64,000 bases of DNA, taken from assembly GCA_021775755.1 (NCBI GenBank), contig JAJFHE010000023.1, positions 1-64,000 of the forward strand, in the 5' to 3' direction. A model generated the notes under the pieces. That model did no database searches and had not been told where the DNA came from. It saw only the letters and a list, made by a program, of their open reading frames with translations. The stretch comes from Hyphomicrobiales bacterium (GTDB lineage: Bacteria; Pseudomonadota; Alphaproteobacteria; Rhizobiales; JAJFHB01). Shown here piece by piece: positions 1 to 8,665 of this stretch. Made by a program: the position numbers and the translations under genes. The number at the start of each line of letters is the position of its first letter. The first letter of the stretch is position 1.

Positions 1-78
1 CCGCATTCCGCCCTCGACGGCGCAACACCCGGTGAGGCATACATGATGCAATCAATCAACGAGAAGCTGGCGGCATAG
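1..78 (+). CDS. IS3-type transposase, C-terminal fragment (cut by window edge)
   Basis: The window opens inside a reading frame in frame 1 that ends with TAG at 76-78. Its 25 residues contain PHSALDGATPGEAY. A Pro-His-Ser-x-Leu-x-Gly-x-Thr-Pro-x-Glu-Ala stretch is the usual last motif of rve-type integrase domains in IS3-family transposases (OrfB), just after the third catalytic acid. The rest of the gene lies outside the window, so whether it is intact is unknown. What is seen is the motif and stop; the family is inferred. It could also belong to a related DDE integrase such as IS481. Confidence 0.6.
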   Translation, partial: PHSALDGATPGEAYMMQSINEKLAA

Positions 79-140
79 ACGAAACCCCAATCCACCTTAG
101 CAAAGCCGCCAAGCTGTCTCATGAATGGGGTCCACCTCTA
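1..140 (+). mobile_element. Right end of an insertion sequence (IS3-like), approximate boundary
   Basis: About 60 bases follow the transposase stop before the neighbouring gene seems to begin, which is the usual distance from an IS3-family transposase stop to the terminal inverted repeat. The left end is outside the window, so the inverted repeat cannot be matched and the 140 boundary is an estimate. The adjoining reading frame on the other strand changes character here: its last dozen residues, VDPIHETAWRLC, look like translation of IS terminal sequence rather than of a conserved protein. Confidence 0.45.
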
Positions 141-498
141 TACCTGTCCACACCTCCCCCGGCTGGAGGACACAGGGCAACCCAACGAGCGCGCCGGGCG
201 GCGCTGGATTCACGATCACCGCAGTCCATGCGGGCTTTGAACGAAGTCGATCAAACCAGTTCTTATACTCATAGAGCGCAAAGTGCGTAATTGTCGTGGG
301 CGCGTTTCCGCGATTTGCGACACTCGCAATAAGAAAAGCGGCTCCTTCAGTTCCCGGCACATTGATTGTCTTCGCGTTTGGCATACAGCTGATCTTGAGG
401 CGTGCGCCAGATTCGAACCAGCGCCTTACCTCAAGCGCTAAGGCCGCAGACGCGACGACTGCGGCATAAGCCGCTACTGCAATCGTCAACCAGTTCAT
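97..498 (-). CDS. Membrane-anchored hypothetical protein, probably truncated by the IS
   Basis: The 133-residue product starts with one hydrophobic segment (about residues 4-20, LTIAVAAYAAVVASAALAL), then a polar domain with the stretch ASVANRGNAPTTITHFALYEY. That looks like a small beta-rich soluble domain on an N-terminal membrane anchor. I do not recognise a named family. The ATG at 498 is preferred over an upstream TTG at 504. The gene lies 87 bases behind the caspase gene on the same strand, so the two could be co-transcribed. The natural C-terminus seems lost: after LQPGEVWTG the frame runs into the presumed IS end and stops at 97. It is best read as a 5' gene fragment that may still be expressed. 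Confidence 0.5.
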   Translation of the reverse strand: MNWLTIAVAAYAAVVASAALALEVRRWFESGARLKISCMPNAKTINVPGTEGAAFLIASVANRGNAPTTITHFALYEYKNWFDRLRSKPAWTAVIVNPAPPGALVGLPCVLQPGEVWTGIEVDPIHETAWRLC

Positions 499-585
499 AC
501 TCAATGCACCACTCCGCCCTGCTGTTCATTCAGCAGTTCATCAACTGCCTTCCCTATCCGTATCCAAACACCCCGCCCGTCCGTA

Positions 586-1437
586 TCACCACTGAGAAAG
601 TGGAACATCCTGCAGTATTCTTGACTGCGTCCAGGGACGTTGCGAACCGTTAGTTGCCGTTACAACCCTTGCCTCTACCTCCCTCATAAGCTGACTGACA
701 GTCAGGTCGCGCCCGTACTTCCGGAATGTTTGCTCAATCGCTAGGGCATACGGACTATTCTCGCCCGGCAGTCCATCACTTGCGTACTCACCGGGCTGAG
801 TGGAATAGGAAACAGCTACTCCTGCAGAAACCTGCAATCCTTCGTCACTCACCTCTGGCTCGGGAATATACGCCAAGTCTAGTCGGGCGAGACCGCGTCC
901 ATCCGACCACTCCTGCGCATTGAAGGGATCGTTTCTGCATGCATCCAGAAACAGGACGGTGTTTGTCACCCCGGCAGATACAAACTGCTCAATCAATTCA
1001 CCAACTTCAATGCCCGTATACTCGATATTCTCAAGGGACTCAAAGGGCTCCGTGTCCGCAGTCATTAGGTAGTTTTTTCCATTCACTCGCACGCCGTGCC
1101 CTGCAAAATACAGTATTACTGTACTGTTTTTGCCCGCTTCGATATCAGGGAGCATAAGCTCAATCGCGCTGCGAATTCCCCGACGCGTCAAACGCGCGCC
1201 GGTATTGTACATGGTTGAAACGTCGAAACCCATCTCGATAAACAGTTTGGTCATCAAGCGCGCGTCATCCTCGGCGTTTGGCAGATTGGCATCAAGGTGC
1301 TCATAGTGCGTAACACCAAACAGAATGACCTTGTTTCGGGCATTGGCATAAGTCGGAAGTGCAAACGCCATTAGTATGACAAGCGTTGAAACTAGCAGTG
1401 CCGTGCCACAGGTATGCGAAAATCTGGCTTGTGACAT
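586..1437 (-). CDS. Exported caspase-like protease (peptidase C14 family)
   Basis: The 283-residue product has a signal peptide or N-terminal anchor (hydrophobic residues about 11-32) followed by a caspase-fold p20-like domain. The catalytic pair is visible: His114 in YFAGHGV and Cys167 in LFLDACRND, with the expected beta-strand/NAEDDA stretch at residues 53-60. The second half contains QPGEYASDG and a C-terminal helix. Start ATG 1437 is chosen over 1530 because AAAGGA precedes it and the hydrophobic segment then begins near the N-terminus. Metacaspase-like enzymes cleave after Arg/Lys or Asp; the specificity here is unknown. An export signal places the protease outside the cytoplasm. The next gene downstream encodes a membrane-anchored fragment. 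Bacterial C14 proteins occur in stress, signalling and defence settings; nothing here decides which. Confidence 0.85.
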   Translation of the reverse strand: MSQARFSHTCGTALLVSTLVILMAFALPTYANARNKVILFGVTHYEHLDANLPNAEDDARLMTKLFIEMGFDVSTMYNTGARLTRRGIRSAIELMLPDIEAGKNSTVILYFAGHGVRVNGKNYLMTADTEPFESLENIEYTGIEVGELIEQFVSAGVTNTVLFLDACRNDPFNAQEWSDGRGLARLDLAYIPEPEVSDEGLQVSAGVAVSYSTQPGEYASDGLPGENSPYALAIEQTFRKYGRDLTVSQLMREVEARVVTATNGSQRPWTQSRILQDVPLSQW

Positions 1438-2028
1438 TTTGAACTCTGTCCTTTTGTGAGATTGGGCAAATTTCGGTCTTGAGGCTGTTTGATCCTGTGT
1501 GTTGCAGAAAGATCGATCGCACGATGACACCGATTACACACCAACCCAACCGCCCCACCCGCTAGGACAGATCACGATTTAGTCAATTTGGATGAGCTAT
1601 GATCCACAGCCATGTCCGACGACGAATGCCCCATACAGTCAGCACCAACCCTCTCCACCGCGCCCGGCACTCTCGTAAGAGCCGCGAAGGTATTGCCATG
1701 ATGGCAACACCTCACCGGTAAAGGGGTTCGTGCGACACGTATACCCTTCGGGCCGACAGCGTATGGCCATGACGGACACCGCGCCCGGCAAATGTCGAAT
1801 AATTCCACATAAGAGAAAACGGCAATAATTGCCGATATGAAGCCTTCACCAGCCAAAACGTCAATTATACGGATTTCTGTATCCGATCTGTAATTCCGGA
1901 ATAATTCCGGATTTGCCCATACATTGCGTTGACCGGCTTCTTTGGTTCCCTACTCTTCAGCGGGGTCCTACAACAGGCTTGCTCCTTGAACCTGATTGTT
2001 GTGTTCACATATCTATAGGAGGGCTGCG
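1438..2028. other. 591-base gap without a convincing gene
   Basis: No reading frame here has a plausible start, ribosome site and protein-like composition. The stretch holds a 13-base direct repeat (ACCGCGCCCGGCA at 1657-1669 and 1778-1790), a 15-base near-perfect palindrome CGGCAATAATTGCCG at 1820-1834, and tandem AATTCCGGA boxes at 1892-1912. It must contain the promoters for the caspase gene (leftward) and the small gene at 2062 (rightward), but I cannot assign -35/-10 boxes with confidence. Confidence 0.5.
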
Positions 2029-2061
2029 GTGGTTTCACAAAACCGAAAGGGAGCCCAAATT

Positions 2062-2226
2062 ATGGGTGAACGCAAAGATCGAGACGAGCACTACGCAAAC
2101 AAAGGTTCCGGAGACGCTGAGGGCAGCGGAACATACAGTCCTCCCCGGGGTCGAACGTTCGACTCAAACGCAAACGCCGACAGGAAGGCGTACGACAACT
2201 CCTGGGGACAGAAGAGAAACAGTTAG
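2062..2226 (+). CDS. Small hydrophilic protein, 54 residues, unknown function
   Basis: The ATG at 2062 has a strong ribosome site AAAGGGAG eight bases upstream. The product is very polar, rich in Gly, Asp, Asn, Arg and Ser (starts MGERKDRDEHY, ends AYDNSWGQKRNS), has no hydrophobic segment and looks disordered. An in-frame GTG at 2029, behind AGGAGGG, would add 11 residues; both starts are credible. A good rho-independent terminator follows 28 bases after the stop, which supports a real single-gene transcript. I recognise no family. It lies alone in the accessory patch between the caspase gene and tRNA-Ala. Confidence 0.6.
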   Translation: MGERKDRDEHYANKGSGDAEGSGTYSPPRGRTFDSNANADRKAYDNSWGQKRNS

Positions 2227-2253
2227 TAAATCTCTTGCAGCTTGACCTATCTT

Positions 2254-2281
2254 AGCGGCTCGCTAGCGGGCCGCTTTTTTT
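2254..2281 (+). terminator. Rho-independent terminator behind the 54-residue gene
   Basis: AGCGGC (2254-2259) pairs with GCCGCT (2270-2275), and the inner bases GCTAGC can pair further. A run of seven T follows. It lies 28 bases after the stop of the small plus-strand gene. Confidence 0.8.
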
Positions 2282-2633
2282 GTTCGTCCCTCACAACACT
2301 AGTCCCGCGATACCTTTTCACATTGCAGCGCTGCGTTTGCGAACCGCTCGCAGTTTATCCAATTAGCCAGATTAGCCACCCTTTGGGCTCCGGGTTGCCG
2401 TTCGCGGGTTAGCATTCACACCCGTACAGGGCAAGCCGTGACCGTTCGCAACAGTTCACCGCTGCTCACGGCATTTCGTTTAGCAGGATTAACAACTTTG
2501 GCAGGGGTACACCCTCCAATTCCGGGTTTTGGCGAGCCGTGCCGATACCGGCGAAATGGAGGGAAAACAGCGTCCGTTGGAACCCCAGTGGTATTTTCTC
2601 AATTTTCTGAAAATGCTAAGTCATTGAAAATAT
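2282..2633. other. 352-base gap between terminator and tRNA-Ala
   Basis: I see no gene here. The frame from 2438 ends inside the tRNA and has no ribosome site, so I reject it. The stretch lies at the 3' side of the tRNA, where island attachment sites would be. No second copy of the tRNA 3' end is visible within the window. Confidence 0.5.
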
Positions 2634-2709
<76 letters not shown>

Positions 2710-2813
2710 ACTTTATGTGCCGCCGCGTTGGGCCGCGGCGGTTGAACTTTTAGGGCGGGCAGACGCCTCGATCAAGGAAAACCTGATGCCGCGCGCCGCA
2801 CGACGCCCGGACG

Positions 2814-3260
2814 TCAGGTGTCTTCCTTGCCGCCACCGGCGACGCCGCCGATCAGACCGGTAACGTCGGATTCAGGGTCATCGTCATCGGTTTCAAGGAA
2901 CGTGTCATCTGGCGCGTCATCGTCCTCGACATCATCATCGCCGCCGAGGTCGACATCCTTGATGGCGGCAGTCTCATCGTCTTCGTCGTCGGCTTCGTCC
3001 GCCTCGACATCGGCCAGAGACACAATCTCGACGCCTTCGTCGGCCTTTTCCTCTTCCTTTTCCGGCTCGGCCGGTTTCTCAGCCGGCTTGGGCGCCGGCG
3101 CGGGCGCCGACGCGGGCGAGCGGTCCTTTGAGGGCAGCAGAGTTTCGGGAATGAACACAGCCTCGCACTTCGGACACGTCGCCGGGCTCTTGCCAAGATC
3201 GTAGAATCTTGCGCCGCAACTCGTGCAAGTGCGCTTGGTTCCAAGTTCCGGATGCACCAC
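2814..3260 (-). CDS. FYDLN acid-domain zinc-ribbon protein (TIGR02300 family)
   Basis: The 148-residue product starts with GTG at 3260 behind AGGAAGG. The N-terminal 40 residues hold two Cys pairs, CTSCGARFYDLG and CPKC, forming a probable zinc ribbon with the family signature FYDL. The rest is a low-complexity acidic tail: a Pro/Ala linker (PASAPAPAPKPAEKPAEPE), then Asp/Glu runs up to residue 140. This matches the alphaproteobacterial family of unknown function normally found beside aroA. It may bind RNA polymerase or nucleic acid, but that is only a guess. It is divergent from aroA. Confidence 0.9.
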   Translation of the reverse strand: MVHPELGTKRTCTSCGARFYDLGKSPATCPKCEAVFIPETLLPSKDRSPASAPAPAPKPAEKPAEPEKEEEKADEGVEIVSLADVEADEADDEDDETAAIKDVDLGGDDDVEDDDAPDDTFLETDDDDPESDVTGLIGGVAGGGKEDT

Positions 3261-3514
3261 GATTCACCTTCCTGCGGTTCAGAGAAATTCGCGCATCCCA
3301 TGCCATGACGCTCTAGCGCTGTCAAAGGCTAAAACACGAAGCCGAAATCCGGCTCCGGCCGGGCGCGCGCTATTGCGGAACGCCGCAAGCCCCCGAGCGG
3401 CGCCGTGACAGCCCAAAAGGGCTGTGCTAGGACCGCCCGGCTACTCCGCACGCCAAGGCGGCCTGTGCGGGGCAGCGCTTCCTGTTTCACCGCAAACCCC
3501 AGCAGAGTTCTGCA
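3261..3514. promoter_or_regulatory. Divergent FYDLN/aroA intergenic region with a strong hairpin
   Basis: The 254 bases must drive the FYDLN gene leftward and aroA rightward. At 3408-3425 there is a perfect hairpin, ACAGCCC-AAAA-GGGCTGT (7-bp stem, 4-base loop), followed by GCTAGG rather than a T-run, so it is not a simple terminator. It could be part of the aroA leader RNA or a protein site. No clear -35/-10 pair was identified. Confidence 0.4.
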
Positions 3515-4870
3515 TTGAGCGTTCACACCAAATCTCCCCTGACGGCGTGCCGCTCGCGGGGCCTTGCCGGTAATATCCGCGTACCGGGCGACAAGTCGAT
3601 TTCGCATCGCGCGCTGATCCTCGGGGCCTTAAGCGTTGGCGAGACGACAATCACGGGACTGCTTGAGGGCGATGATGTGCTTGCAACCGCCGACGCACTC
3701 AAGGCTCTTGGCGCCAGCATCGAGCGCGGCGATGACGGTACATGGCACGTCCACGGGACCGGGGTGGGCGGGTTCCAGGATCCCCGTGCCCCGCTCGATT
3801 TCGGCAATGCGGGCACCGGTGTGCGTCTCATGATGGGTGTTCTGGCAAGCCAGCCTGTAACTGCCCGGCTCACAGGAGACGCTTCGCTTTCAGGCCGGCC
3901 CATGGGGCGGGTGCTGGCGCCGCTTCAGCGAATGGGCGCCCAATGGCAGAGCGATGGCGAAACCGCCGACAGGCTGCCCGGCATTATGAAAGGCGCGGAA
4001 GCGCCGGTGCCGATCACCTATACGCTTCCCGTCGCATCGGCTCAGGTCAAAACGGCGATCCTGCTCGCCGGCCTCAATACGCCCGGCATCACCTCCGTCA
4101 TCGAGCCCAAGCCGACCCGCGATCACACAGAGCGCATGCTGAAAGGTTTTGGAGCCGATATCCGCTCGCAAACCCTGGAGCGCGGGGCCGTCCAGATCTC
4201 GGTCAAGGGACATGTGGAACTTTCGCCGCGGGCCGTGCAGGTGCCCGCCGATCCGAGCTCGGCGGCGTTTGCAATCGTTGCCGCGCTGATCACGCCAGAT
4301 TCTGAGCTGACGCTCTGCGATGTCATGCTCAACCCGACGCGCGACGGGCTTGTGAGAACGCTCATCGACATGGGCGCCGATATAAACTCCGTCAACCGGC
4401 GCGACGCGGGTGGTGAAGAGATTGCCGATCTCGTTGTGCGTTCAAGCAAACTGAGGGGTGTCGACGTGCCGCCCGAACGGGCGCCGTCGATGATTGACGA
4501 GTATCCCGTGCTCGCGGTTGCGGCGGCCTGTGCGGCGGGCACAACGCGCATGCGCGGGCTCGCCGAACTCAGGGTCAAGGAATCGGATCGGCTTGCCGCC
4601 GTCGCGACGGGACTTGCGGCGGCAGGCGTCGCCCACAGGATCGAAGGCGACGATCTCATTGTCGACGGCGGCACGGTGCCGGGCGGCGCAACAGTGGCTA
4701 CGCATATGGATCACCGTATCGCGATGGCCTTTCTGACCCTTGGACTGGCGGCTGAAAGTCCCATTACCGTCGACGATGCGACGATGATCGCCACAAGCTT
4801 TCCCGATTTCGAAACCTTGTTGCGGAACGCCGGCGCACAAATTTCCGCGGACCCGGAGGCGCGTTCATGA
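3515..4870 (+). CDS. aroA: 3-phosphoshikimate 1-carboxyvinyltransferase (EPSP synthase)
   Basis: The enzyme joins shikimate 3-phosphate and phosphoenolpyruvate to give EPSP, the sixth step of the shikimate pathway, in the cytoplasm. The product is 451 residues, the normal size. Visible signatures are [11 protein letters not shown] (substrate-binding Lys and Arg) near residue 25, [12 protein letters not shown] near residue 95, [10 protein letters not shown], and KESDRLAA near residue 350. The sequence resembles the class II (alphaproteobacterial, Agrobacterium CP4-like) enzymes more than E. coli AroA; this is inferred from motif context. The start is a TTG at 3515 without a strong ribosome site, so the true N-terminus is slightly uncertain. 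It overlaps cmk by ATGA. Confidence 0.97.
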   Translation: MSVHTKSPLTACRSRGLAGNIRVPGDKSISHRALILGALSVGETTITGLLEGDDVLATADALKALGASIERGDDGTWHVHGTGVGGFQDPRAPLDFGNAGTGVRLMMGVLASQPVTARLTGDASLSGRPMGRVLAPLQRMGAQWQSDGETADRLPGIMKGAEAPVPITYTLPVASAQVKTAILLAGLNTPGITSVIEPKPTRDHTERMLKGFGADIRSQTLERGAVQISVKGHVELSPRAVQVPADPSSAAFAIVAALITPDSELTLCDVMLNPTRDGLVRTLIDMGADINSVNRRDAGGEEIADLVVRSSKLRGVDVPPERAPSMIDEYPVLAVAAACAAGTTRMRGLAELRVKESDRLAAVATGLAAAGVAHRIEGDDLIVDGGTVPGGATVATHMDHRIAMAFLTLGLAAESPITVDDATMIATSFPDFETLLRNAGAQISADPEARS

Positions 4871-5493
4871 TCATCGCCATCGACGGACCGGCGGCTTCGG
4901 GAAAAGGCACACTCGCACGGCGCATTGCGCAGAAGTTCGGCCTCACCTATCTCGATACCGGATCGCTCTACAGGGCGGTTGCCGCATCACTGCTTGCGGC
5001 GGGCGGCAATCCGGCGGATGAGGCGGCCGCCGCGGCGGCGGCGCGGGATGTCGTGCCCGGTTCGATCGATGAGGCAACCCTGCGCCGCGACGATATCGGT
5101 CAGGCCGCATCGGTGGTCGCCGCGCAACCCGCCGTCCGCCAGGCACTTCTCGATACACAGCGGCGCATCGCCCGCACCGGTTCCGGCGCGGTGCTCGACG
5201 GTCGTGACATCGGCACTGTGGTGTGTCCGGATGCCGATGTGAAACTCTTCGTTCAGGCCGAACCGGAGGTGCGCGCGGAGCGGCGGTACCGCGAACTCTC
5301 CGAGCGCGGACAGACCGCGAATTACGACAATGTGCTGCGTGATCTGCGAGAACGCGACGCGCGTGATCGCGAACGCGCGCAGGCGCCGTTGAAACCGGCC
5401 GATGATGCGCACTTGCTAGACACTTCGAAGTTGGATATAGAAGCGGCGTTTCGTGCGGCAGTCGATATCATCGAACGCCATAACGAAACCTAA
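4867..5493 (+). CDS. cmk: Cytidylate kinase
   Basis: The enzyme phosphorylates CMP and dCMP to the diphosphates using ATP. The 208-residue product begins with the P-loop [14 protein letters not shown] (residues 4-17), then [11 protein letters not shown] and [16 protein letters not shown], all standard for Cmk. Its ATG overlaps the aroA stop as ATGA, so the two are translationally coupled; aroA-cmk-rpsA is a widespread operon. Confidence 0.97.
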   Translation: MIIAIDGPAASGKGTLARRIAQKFGLTYLDTGSLYRAVAASLLAAGGNPADEAAAAAAARDVVPGSIDEATLRRDDIGQAASVVAAQPAVRQALLDTQRRIARTGSGAVLDGRDIGTVVCPDADVKLFVQAEPEVRAERRYRELSERGQTANYDNVLRDLRERDARDRERAQAPLKPADDAHLLDTSKLDIEAAFRAAVDIIERHNET

Positions 5494-5684
5494 GGGTGGC
5501 AGCAAAGGATCTGCCCCATTTTCGCGTTCCGCAACGGTGTCTGCAAAATAGCCCCGCACGGAATTGGATACATGGAAAGCCCACAACCGGAATTCGTGCC
5601 GCCCGCGCAAGGGCCGCGCGCTCTTCGGCGTGGGACGTCCTGCGGACATTACCGTGGGCAAGCCTGATACTGTAGGTGGTTTAC
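5494..5684 (+). promoter_or_regulatory. rpsA leader region
   Basis: There are 191 bases between cmk and rpsA with no gene. The part just before rpsA is rich in short complementary stretches (for example GGACGTCC and GTCC-TGC-GGAC around 5634-5646) and could fold. S1 mRNA leaders are commonly targets of S1 autoregulation, so a structured leader is expected here, but I cannot prove a fold by eye. Confidence 0.35.
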
Positions 5685-7595
5685 ATGACAGAGCCCGCAA
5701 CGAGCTCACTCAATCCGACAACTGAAGATTTTGCCGCGCTCCTTGAAGAAACGATTGCCGGCGGCGAGGCCCTTGAAGGCACCGTGGTGGCCGGCACGAT
5801 CGTTTCGGTGGAAGCCGATTTCGCGATCATCGACGTGGGGCTCAAGACGGAAGGGCGTGTGTCGCTCAAAGAATTCCAGACCCCCGGTTCGGATGTCGAG
5901 CTTGGCGTCGGCGACGAGGTCGAAGTTTACCTCGAGCGCATCGAGAACGCGATGGGCGAAGCGGTCCTGAGCCGCGAGAAGGCCAGACGCGAAGAAAGCT
6001 GGGCACGCCTCGAGACCTCGTTTGAAGCAAATGAGCGCGTTGAAGGCATCATTTTCGGTCGCGTCAAGGGCGGCTTCACGGTTGACCTCGACGGCGCCGT
6101 GGCGTTTCTGCCGGGCAGTCAGGTCGATATCCGTCCGATCCGCGACGTCACACCTTTGATGAACATTCCGCAGCCCTTCCAGATCCTCAAGATGGACAAG
6201 CGGCGCGGTAACATTGTCGTCTCGCGCCGGGCAGTACTGGAAGAAACCCGCGCCGAGCAGCGCAGCGAACTGGTTCAAAATCTCACTGAAGGCCAGGTCG
6301 TCGAAGGCATGGTCAAAAATATTACCGACTATGGCGCGTTCGTTGACCTCGGCGGCATTGACGGCCTCCTGCACGTCACCGATATCGCGTGGCGTCGCGT
6401 CAACAATCCGAGCGACGTCCTCTCCATCGGCCAGACGGTCAACGTGCAGATCATCAAGATCAACCCGGAGACGCAGCGCATCAGCCTCGGCATGAAACAG
6501 CTCGAAGCCGATCCGTGGGATGGTGTGGAAGCGAAGTATCCGAAGAGCATGAAGGTCAAGGGCACCGTCACCAACATCACCGAATACGGTGCATTCGTGG
6601 AGCTCGAGGACGGTATCGAGGGCCTCGTGCACGTGTCGGAAATGAGCTGGACCAAGAAAAACCTCATGCCCGACAAGATCGTGTCGACCAGCCAGGAAGT
6701 GGAAGTCATGGTGCTTGACGTCGATCCGGTCAAGCGGCGTATTTCGCTCGGCCTCAAGCAATGCATGGACAATCCGTGGCTGAGCTTTGCCGACAAGTTC
6801 CCGGTCGGCACGCAGGTCGAAGGCGCCATCAAGAACATCACCGAATTCGGCCTGTTCATCGGTCTCGACGGCGAAGTGGACGGCATGGTTCACCTCTCCG
6901 ATCTCGACTGGAACCGACCCGGCGAAGAGGTGATCCAGGAGTACAAGAAGAGCGATGTCGTGAAAGCCCAGGTGCTTGAAGTCGACACCGAGAAAGAACT
7001 CATCAGCCTCGGCATTAAGCAGCTCGGCGGCGATCCGATGGAATCGCTTGGCGCAGTGCGCAAGGGCTCCGTAGTCACTTGTGAAGTCGTGTCGGTCAAG
7101 GACAACGGCCTGGAAGTCACCATCGGCGATACCGACATGGCGGCCTTCATTCGCCGCTCCGACCTCAGCCGTGACCGTTCCGAGCAGCGCCCGGAGCGAT
7201 TTGCCACCGGCGACAAGGTCGACGCCCGCGTTACGCAAATCGACAAGTCATCGCGCCGCGTCTCGGTTTCCATCAAAGCGCTTGAAATCGCAGAGGAAAA
7301 AGAGGCGGTTGCCCAGTACGGGTCGACCGATAGCGGCGCATCGCTTGGCGACATTCTCGGTGCTGCCCTGAAAAGTGCCCAGGGCGACGCGGAGCCGGAA
7401 GACGCAAATGCCGGCGACGACAGCGATGCCGGCGACGACAGTGATGCCGGCGACGAGAGCGATGCCGGCGACGAGAGCGATGCCGGTGACGAGAGCGATG
7501 CCGGCGACGAGAGCGATGCCGGTGACGGCGGCGATGCCGCTGGAGATGCCCCGTCCGGCGAGGAAGCCGAAGCGGGCGAGGACGACAAAGCCTGA
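5685..7595 (+). CDS. rpsA: 30S ribosomal protein S1 with extended acidic C-terminal repeat tail
   Basis: S1 binds mRNA on the small subunit and helps start translation. The 636-residue product holds six S1 (OB-fold) repeats between about residues 30 and 555; copies are recognisable by lines such as [19 protein letters not shown] and [22 protein letters not shown] 5685 is chosen over GTG 5676 because AGGTGG precedes it correctly. The tail is odd: after about residue 565 there are at least seven [12 protein letters not shown] hexapeptides from an 18-base tandem repeat, giving a highly acidic, presumably disordered end. Usual alphaproteobacterial S1 is about 560-570 residues, so the tail adds roughly 65. 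Confidence 0.97.
   Translation: MTEPATSSLNPTTEDFAALLEETIAGGEALEGTVVAGTIVSVEADFAIIDVGLKTEGRVSLKEFQTPGSDVELGVGDEVEVYLERIENAMGEAVLSREKARREESWARLETSFEANERVEGIIFGRVKGGFTVDLDGAVAFLPGSQVDIRPIRDVTPLMNIPQPFQILKMDKRRGNIVVSRRAVLEETRAEQRSELVQNLTEGQVVEGMVKNITDYGAFVDLGGIDGLLHVTDIAWRRVNNPSDVLSIGQTVNVQIIKINPETQRISLGMKQLEADPWDGVEAKYPKSMKVKGTVTNITEYGAFVELEDGIEGLVHVSEMSWTKKNLMPDKIVSTSQEVEVMVLDVDPVKRRISLGLKQCMDNPWLSFADKFPVGTQVEGAIKNITEFGLFIGLDGEVDGMVHLSDLDWNRPGEEVIQEYKKSDVVKAQVLEVDTEKELISLGIKQLGGDPMESLGAVRKGSVVTCEVVSVKDNGLEVTIGDTDMAAFIRRSDLSRDRSEQRPERFATGDKVDARVTQIDKSSRRVSVSIKALEIAEEKEAVAQYGSTDSGASLGDILGAALKSAQGDAEPEDANAGDDSDAGDDSDAGDESDAGDESDAGDESDAGDESDAGDGGDAAGDAPSGEEAEAGEDDKA
7407..7532 (+). repeat. 18-bp tandem repeat inside rpsA
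   Basis: Seven in-phase units close to GATGCCGGCGACGAGAGC start at 7407, 7425, 7443, 7461, 7479, 7497 and 7515, with a degenerate unit after that. Differences are mostly single silent or Asp/Glu changes. The repeat length is a multiple of three, so copy-number change would keep the frame. Confidence 0.95.
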
Positions 7596-7648
7596 GCCGC
7601 GCTCGCGCGGTCCGGCTACTGCCGGGTGCAGACGGAATCGATTGAACC

Positions 7649-8620
7649 ATGGCGCTTGAAGCGGACATGCTGGCGGACAGGCGGCGAATGAAGCGCCGCG
7701 TTGGCCGCTGGCGTCTTCTTGCCCTGGCATTCGCGTTCATTGCGGTGGTCGGCATTGCGGTCAGCTACGTTGACGAACTTTCCCTGTTCCGGCTCGGCGA
7801 TCACATTGCGCGCGTGTCGGTGAGCGGCATCATTCTCGATGATCGCGAGCAGCAGAACCTGTTCGACAGCATCAAGGACGCCAAAGGCGCGAAAGCCGTC
7901 ATCCTTCATATCAACAGCCCGGGCGGCACGACGGCGGGCTCAGAAGCGCTGTTTGCCGCAATCCGCCGGCTGGCGACAGTCAAGCCGGTAGTGGCGGTGA
8001 TGGGCGATGTGGCGGCCTCGGGCGGTTACATCGCCGCGCTTGGCGCCGACCACATCGTGGCGCGCGGCAATTCGATCACCGGTTCCATCGGCGTGATTTT
8101 CCAATGGGCCAACTTCTCCCAGCTTTTGGAGAAGCTTGGCGTAGACGTCGAGCAGATCAAAAGCGATATCCTCAAGGCGGAGCCCAATCCATTTACGCCG
8201 ACGCCGCCGGAAGCACTTGAGGTGACGAGCGAAATGGTGCGCGACTCGCATGCCTGGTTCGTCGGCCTGGTGGCGGAGCGCCGGCCGTTCGATGCAGACC
8301 GTGCCGCGCAGCTTTCAGACGGGCGGGTATACACCGGACGCCAGGCGCTTGAGGCAAACCTAATAGACGCAATCGGCGGTGAACGTACAGCCGTTGCCTG
8401 GCTGCAGGAAACGCACGGGATTGCTGACACGCTGAAAGTCGTCGACTGGCGCCGCGACAGCATCGAACAACTCGGGCTCGGCGAACTTGCGATCGCCTGG
8501 ACGTTGCGCCAGGTGGGCCTTGCCGGTCTGGCTGACCTTATCGGTACGGGTGAAAAAATGTCGTCTCTAGAAAGACTTAGTCTTGACGGCCTGATATCGG
8601 TTTGGCACCCTGAGCCGTGA
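7649..8620 (+). CDS. sppA: Signal peptide peptidase SppA, short (36K) type
   Basis: This membrane serine protease (peptidase family S49) degrades leftover signal peptides. The 323-residue product has one membrane segment (about residues 22-40) and a single protease domain. The catalytic pair is visible: Ser124 in GDVAASGGYIAA and Lys176 in IKSDILKAEPNPF, 52 residues apart as in the Bacillus subtilis enzyme. INSPGGT (residues 89-93) forms the oxyanion region. It is a single-domain short form, unlike the 67K E. coli protein. It lies between rpsA and ihfB, a frequent order in this class. Confidence 0.93.
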   Translation: MALEADMLADRRRMKRRVGRWRLLALAFAFIAVVGIAVSYVDELSLFRLGDHIARVSVSGIILDDREQQNLFDSIKDAKGAKAVILHINSPGGTTAGSEALFAAIRRLATVKPVVAVMGDVAASGGYIAALGADHIVARGNSITGSIGVIFQWANFSQLLEKLGVDVEQIKSDILKAEPNPFTPTPPEALEVTSEMVRDSHAWFVGLVAERRPFDADRAAQLSDGRVYTGRQALEANLIDAIGGERTAVAWLQETHGIADTLKVVDWRRDSIEQLGLGELAIAWTLRQVGLAGLADLIGTGEKMSSLERLSLDGLISVWHPEP

Positions 8621-8665
8621 ATTCGGCCGGCTTTGGGCTAATCGAGGTCGGGGGGAGCGGCAAAT

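Noticed and set aside
586-1437. Bacterial gasdermin-type protease system
   Set aside because: The neighbouring protein is too short and has an N-terminal anchor, not a gasdermin pore fold, and the caspase is exported.
5706-7238. A 510-residue open frame opposite rpsA
   Set aside because: It is a shadow of the S1 gene; S1 repeats give it a false repeat pattern of its own, with no start signals.
7407-7532. CRISPR or regulatory repeat array in the S1 gene
   Set aside because: The 18-bp units are contiguous, in frame and coding; no spacers exist.
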